From: Myxococcales bacterium
GTDB lineage: Bacteria > Myxococcota_A > Polyangia > Haliangiales > Haliangiaceae
Direction of reading: 5' to 3'
Assembly: GCA_024222395.1 (NCBI GenBank)
Contig: JAAEPE010000230.1
Location: 1 to 48,230, forward strand
Length of the DNA stretch: 48,230 nt
Part shown: positions 44,534-48,230 of the stretch, piece by piece
Numbering within the stretch: the first letter of the stretch is position 1
Layout: every line of letters begins with the position of its first letter
Program-made: the position numbers and the translations under genes
The notes under the pieces: generated by a model
What the model was told of the DNA's origin: nothing
The model's input: only the letters and a program-made list of their open reading frames with translations
Databases searched by the model: none

Positions 44534-46648
44534 CTACTCGGCCCCTGCGGGTTGGAAGGTGAATGGGTAGCTACGCACGTTCACGTAGCCGCCGTCCTTT
44601 GGCTTGGGAAACTGAATCGACTCAATGGCGGCCGATACGCATGACTCTACTCCTGGGTTGCCCAGTCCCCGCGCCTTGACACTTTGTACGATTCCCATTG
44701 GCGAGATTGTAAACTGGGTCACGACGGTGCCGCTGAGTCTTGGAGAGACCACCAGCTCTTTCTCATAGCAGTAGCGAATTCGAGAGAGCTTCTTGCGCAC
44801 GTAGCGCCGAATGATGCTTGGGTCGAGGTCGCCGTTCTGGTCTATGGGGCCGATGGTCACCTTGGGCGGCGAAGCTTTGTGCCTTCGCAGTTCGCCCTTG
44901 CCGTGTCCTGGCTTGTAACCCGTGCCCGTGCCTTCGCTGTGTCCTATGAGACCGTAGTTGCCGGTTCCAATCGTGCCCCAGCCATCGCCGTCGGCTCCGG
45001 GGCCAACCCCTTCTACTCCGTGGCACCATGGACCGGCCATCTCGCCGACTTCGCTACCGAGCAGCCCACCGTAGACATCCCTATCGTCGAGACCCGAATA
45101 GAAGTTCGCGGTCGCTGTGAGGGATTCGAAGGCACCGCCATTGCTTCGCGCCCAGACACCGAGGATGCCTGAGTCCATCGCCCGATCTCTGGCCATCTGC
45201 CTTGCCAAGGCTGGTGGCATGCCCGTGTTCTTCATCGCGAATTGGCCTGTGGCCTTCTTGGATTCCTTCGAACCCATCTTGCCTGAGTCCATCGCCATCT
45301 TTGTTCCAGTGCCGTCTGCAGCTTCCCCTGCTCCCTTCTTCTCAACTGGCGGCTCCTCAATTGCGTCTTCGGGGGCCGTTGAGATTAGGTGCGCCATTCG
45401 GGTAGAGCTATCGAAAGCGTCCCCACCGAGCGTGGTCTCATCGGGTTGCAAGCCGTCGAGCATGAGGACAAAGCCGATAATCACAACCGCGGAGGCACCG
45501 ATGTAAGAGAAGAGCTCAGTGTTGCCCTGCATCCAGATTGGAGTAGCTTGCCTGCGAGGCTGCGCCACCGAGCGAACCGTAAACTTCTGAGCCCCCGCTG
45601 TGACTTGGATATTTGTATTGGCGAGAATAGGGACTTGCCATGCGCCAGGGATGCTAGCGCTGGGCTGAGCCAGGCCCTGTGCGGGCAGGTCTGAGAGTTT
45701 CGTTACGTGGCCACCGTGAGCAAAGTTGCCCTGCCAGCCCTCTGCGAAATTGAAGACGAAGGAATCACCGTCTGGGGCAACCAAACTGAGATCTTTGAGG
45801 GGGGAGTCGGCAGTCGGAAGGTCTACCCCAGGGGCGTGACCGATGCGGAATCGCGGCTGGACGCGCTCTTCGCGGATGCGGAGAAGGCCCCACGTCATGC
45901 ATAGGAGACCGCCTGCCAGGCCTCCCAGTGCCATCCAATCGAAGGCCGTGCTGAGCCTGCTTGGACGAAATTCGTGGGCGACGCGCTTTGCCGCGACGTG
46001 CGCTTCGAAGCGCTCCTTGTTGTGGGCAGCTGTTCCGACCCCCGAGTAGAAGGCGACGCTGCTGAGTACAAGTAGCAAGAGGCCGCCTGCAATAATTCCG
46101 TAGGTAAGAGGGCGTACCCTGCCTGCGCGCGGATTCACTACGTGTTTCACGCCAACCACCGAATCGCCGAGCATCGCTGTGACTTCGATGGCGGAGGCGT
46201 CGAATGTACCATCTGCGAAGGCGATACTCGGCATCGCTGGCGCCTGTGGTTCGAACATTGGAACGGGCACGGGCAGCGGAGTCGCGGACACGGGTTGGAC
46301 TTCGTGAGTCTGCGCTGGAGTGAACTCCGCAACTGCGACCGGGATAGAAATGACAGCTTCGAGCCGAACATCGCCAATGATGACGGTGTCGCCGTCGTGC
46401 AAGACAGCCTTGTTGATCTTCTGGCCATTCACTCGAGTTCCCGTTGTCGAGCCGAGGTCGATGATGCTCACCTGCTTGTTCGAGACTTCGACGACGGCAT
46501 GCATTCGGCTTACCGAGTCGTCGTCGAGACGCAAATGCGAGGATGAGAGCTTGCCGATCTTGATGACGGCAACGCTTAGCGTTTCCTCGCGAAGGAACGT
46601 TTCATCTCGGAAGATCTTGAAGGTGATTGAGGTATTGCTCTCAGACAT
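44534..46648 (-). CDS. FHA domain membrane protein with AgmX/PglI-type C-terminus
   Basis: 704 residues. An FHA domain is at about 1-105 (IKIGKLSSSHLRLDDDSVSRMHAVV, GSTTGTRVNG). A Pro-rich linker follows, then membrane segments at about 187-207 (YGIIAGGLLLLVLSSVAFYSG), 240-260 (WMALGGLAGGLLCMTWGLL) and 385-403 (YIGASAVVIIGFVLMLDGL). A Gly/Ala-rich region contains ATGQFAMKNTGMPPALAR. The last 100 or so residues are AgmX/PglI-like (RIRYCYEKELVVSPRLSG, TQFTISPMGIVQSVKARGL, VESCVSAAIESIQFPKP), resembling TonB C-termini and linked in Myxococcus to gliding motility. A kinase-responsive, envelope-spanning energy or motility adaptor is inferred. Confidence 0.85.
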   Translation of the reverse strand: MSESNTSITFKIFRDETFLREETLSVAVIKIGKLSSSHLRLDDDSVSRMHAVVEVSNKQVSIIDLGSTTGTRVNGQKINKAVLHDGDTVIIGDVRLEAVISIPVAVAEFTPAQTHEVQPVSATPLPVPVPMFEPQAPAMPSIAFADGTFDASAIEVTAMLGDSVVGVKHVVNPRAGRVRPLTYGIIAGGLLLLVLSSVAFYSGVGTAAHNKERFEAHVAAKRVAHEFRPSRLSTAFDWMALGGLAGGLLCMTWGLLRIREERVQPRFRIGHAPGVDLPTADSPLKDLSLVAPDGDSFVFNFAEGWQGNFAHGGHVTKLSDLPAQGLAQPSASIPGAWQVPILANTNIQVTAGAQKFTVRSVAQPRRQATPIWMQGNTELFSYIGASAVVIIGFVLMLDGLQPDETTLGGDAFDSSTRMAHLISTAPEDAIEEPPVEKKGAGEAADGTGTKMAMDSGKMGSKESKKATGQFAMKNTGMPPALARQMARDRAMDSGILGVWARSNGGAFESLTATANFYSGLDDRDVYGGLLGSEVGEMAGPWCHGVEGVGPGADGDGWGTIGTGNYGLIGHSEGTGTGYKPGHGKGELRRHKASPPKVTIGPIDQNGDLDPSIIRRYVRKKLSRIRYCYEKELVVSPRLSGTVVTQFTISPMGIVQSVKARGLGNPGVESCVSAAIESIQFPKPKDGGYVNVRSYPFTFQPAGAE

Positions 46649-46967
46649 GATGCGCTCCGCTGGTTTGACGCGTGTGGGAGCCCGTGCGCTGGCGACGCAC
46701 TTCGGGCACCTACCTCTGGCGTGAGCTGGGTAGATCCGAACATGCGCGGCGCCAAGGACGCGGGCATTCTCGCCGCGAACACCGCAGCGTGTGGCTAAAG
46801 AGCAGTACGCTCGCCAGCCTCATGAACATCGACAGCGCCCTGGCGCATTAGTTCCCAGAAAATCCCAGAACCTTCGAATCGCACTGTGAATTTGCGACTA
46901 TCTCGAGATTCTTCGATGCGCGTGCAACATAGCTCTCTCCGAGGTGTCTTGTCCGATTTCTCGAAAC
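46649..46967. other. Intergenic region without a gene
   Basis: 319 bp upstream of the FHA-AgmX gene, which must carry that gene's promoter. No ORF with coding character, RNA gene, repeat or clear promoter hexamer was found. Confidence 0.5.
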
Positions 46968-47290
46968 CTACACTGTCTCAGTGGGCGTCCCGCCCAGCAT
47001 CTCTTCGAGCTTCGCCACCAGCGCATCACCAGTGAAGGGCTTTGCGAGGAACTCGATTTCACCCGTGTAGATTTCACGGCGAACGAGTTCCTCTGCCAGA
47101 TAGCCCGAACAAACCAGCACGGGCTTGCCAGGGTAGTCATCTCGAAATCTATTGATTACCGACTTGCAGGATGCACCCGGCATTACACCGTCGACGCAGA
47201 GCAGATCGAATGTGTCTTTGTGGCTGTTCAGTAGTAGAACCTCGCCCTGCCCCCCCTCTCTCGAGAGTCGCGAAGCTGTGTTTAGCGCTT
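46968..47290 (-). pseudogene. Response-regulator receiver domain fragment
   Basis: A receiver-domain C-terminal part: FDLLCVDGVMPG with the phosphoacceptor Asp, a beta strand-loop KPVLVCSGYL, and FLAKPF with the conserved Lys. The first strand and acidic pair are missing because an IS66 remnant begins at 47294. It probably was the end of a hybrid histidine kinase or response regulator cut by the transposon. Confidence 0.72.
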
Positions 47291-47293
47291 CTG

Positions 47294-47866
47294 TCACTTG
47301 AATTCGTGGGGGAGCAGAACTTCTCCAGGGCTCTCGATCGCGACTGTCGCGGCGGCGAGCAGATATTCGGTGGGGTTGACGTCGAGCATTCGGCACGTTC
47401 CGATGAGGGAGTAAAAGAGCGCAGCGACTTCGGTTCCTCGTTTGCTCTTGGATCCGTGGTGATTCTTTCGGCCTAGAACAGCAGGTCTTATGCTTCGCTC
47501 CGTCTGATTGTTTGTCATGGGCGCTCGCGGATCGTTTAGAAAAATTCCCAGTCCCTTCCTGTTATTGGTTGCGTATCGGATAGCTCCTCCGAGTTTGCTC
47601 TTGGGCAAGCAGTTTTGCTCTCGCATTCATTGGGCAAGCTCTTCCATGAGAGGACGAGACTTCTCCAAACGCGAAGCAGCCAGTGATTTTGAGCGCGGCT
47701 TCACGCTCGGCGGGGTCTTCCAAGCATCGAAAATCGGGCAACTCTCTTTCGATGGCAAAGAGCTTGCGCATAATCGCAATCGCCTCAGAACTTTGAGGGT
47801 AAGCAGATTCGGCCTCGATGAATTTGCGCCTCGCATGGCTCCGCCAGACTCACCTAGGAGAGTCGC
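47294..47866 (-). pseudogene. IS66-family transposase remnant, frameshifted
   Basis: Three frames together give the IS66 TnpC C-terminal region: SHARRKFIEAESAYPQSSEA and MRKLFAIERELPD (47600-47860), then KSLAASRLEKSRPLMEELAQ with a stop at 47627, then LPKSKLGGAIRYATNNR, NNQTERSIRPAVLGRKNHHG and RGTEVAALFYSLIGTCRML to LLPHEFK. At least two shifts or stops are present and the N-terminal half is missing, so it is inactive. Upstream (48013-47855), an unrelated-looking frame reads ALVLIHKENKRLHKRLAKQ. Confidence 0.78.
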
Positions 47867-48122
47867 GATTCGTTCTGTTTGCTTAGCGAGCCGCTTGTGC
47901 AGGCGCTTGTTCTCTTTGTGAATTAGAACTAGCGCTTGTTTCGCTGTCCTCAACTCACGAATGGCAGAAAAGGGCACTCCCCACAAAACAAGATAGTCCA
48001 GCGCCCACCGCAAGGTCTGATGGGGGCAATCTGCTTCGGTGACAATGAATTATGCCTAACACTGCTGCGGCCAATTTCACCAAAGACTTGGGGTGAAGAT
48101 CGAGGTGTGATCTAAGGATTAC

Positions 48123-48230
48123 ATGCACGAGTCAGGGCTGGCCCCGGGCGCAGAAGTCCGATTCAACTCCTATCTTGACGAGACTTGCGGTTCGCTTCGA
48201 GACAAGCGGCAAAAGGCGTCGTTCGCTGTG
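48123..48230 (+). CDS. Possible start of an IS701/DDE-type transposase (partial)
   Basis: 36 codons run off the right window edge. AEVRFNSYLDETCGSLRDKR followed by QKASFA resembles the N-terminus of IS701-type DDE transposases. This is short and the assignment is tentative. It is another sign of insertion-element accumulation at this end. Confidence 0.4.
   Translation, partial: MHESGLAPGAEVRFNSYLDETCGSLRDKRQKASFAV

Overview
The window looks like chromosomal DNA from an uncultured Myxococcota or former deltaproteobacterium. GC content is moderate to high. It carries many short lipoproteins, an expansion of FHA domains (seven recognisable in five loci), PilZ proteins, a large secreted TPR/HEAT protein and an FHA protein with an AgmX/PglI-type C-terminus. 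The lineage call is inferred from this gene content, because no rRNA gene is present. I see no tRNA, rRNA, CRISPR array or prophage.

Layout. 1-4.3 kb: a piece of an ISL3 transposase that has cut into a Cys-rich lipoprotein gene, an EEP-family lipoprotein, two small lipoproteins, and the decayed remains of an FHA-GAF-sigma54 regulator. 4.3-10.7 kb: a small basic-tailed protein, parA-parB, a PilZ protein with a degenerate receiver domain, fmdB-like and folD (minus strand), a degenerate glycogen-synthase-like protein and a stand-alone PilZ protein. 10.8-17.3 kb: a 1390-residue TPR/HEAT protein followed by two paralogous zinc-ribbon/double-FHA proteins, closed by a strong hairpin. 17.3-23.8 kb: mmsA, a frameshifted lipoprotein, an FHA/helical gene pair and a broken OmpA-type porin with thrombospondin type 3 repeats.

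23.8-30.7 kb is one compact minus-strand block. In transcription order it reads arsS, TVP38-type membrane protein, a fused DUF2064-GT2 protein, mukF, mukE (frameshifted) and the C-terminal part of mukB. It joins an arsenosugar-type operon to a MukBEF condensin operon whose MukB lacks its N-terminal ATPase half. 30.8-33.4 kb holds debris: a lipoprotein gene with three in-frame TGA codons and a frameshift, an ISKra4 transposase tail and an ASPIC/UnbV C-terminal fragment. 33.4-37.7 kb is housekeeping: adk, leuS, a moaB-like gene and a release-factor-like gene. 38-46.6 kb carries a Prc-type protease, pdxH, an acyl-CoA dehydrogenase, and a minus-strand run of FHA-AgmX protein, amidase and lipoprotein. 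The right end holds a receiver-domain fragment, an IS66 remnant and the start of another probable transposase.

Two features stand out. First, three copies of an exactly 162-bp element (7219-7380, 10028-10189, 20069-20230) have complementary ends in which every substitution between copies keeps base pairing, including one true covariation and several G-U exchanges. This suggests a structured RNA or a mobile element with selected structure. Second, the MukFEB locus has a headless MukB. The window also carries several pseudogenes whose in-frame stops can all be explained by C-to-T changes (CAA, CAG or CGA to stop), which points to real decay, although a few one-base shifts could be sequencing errors.
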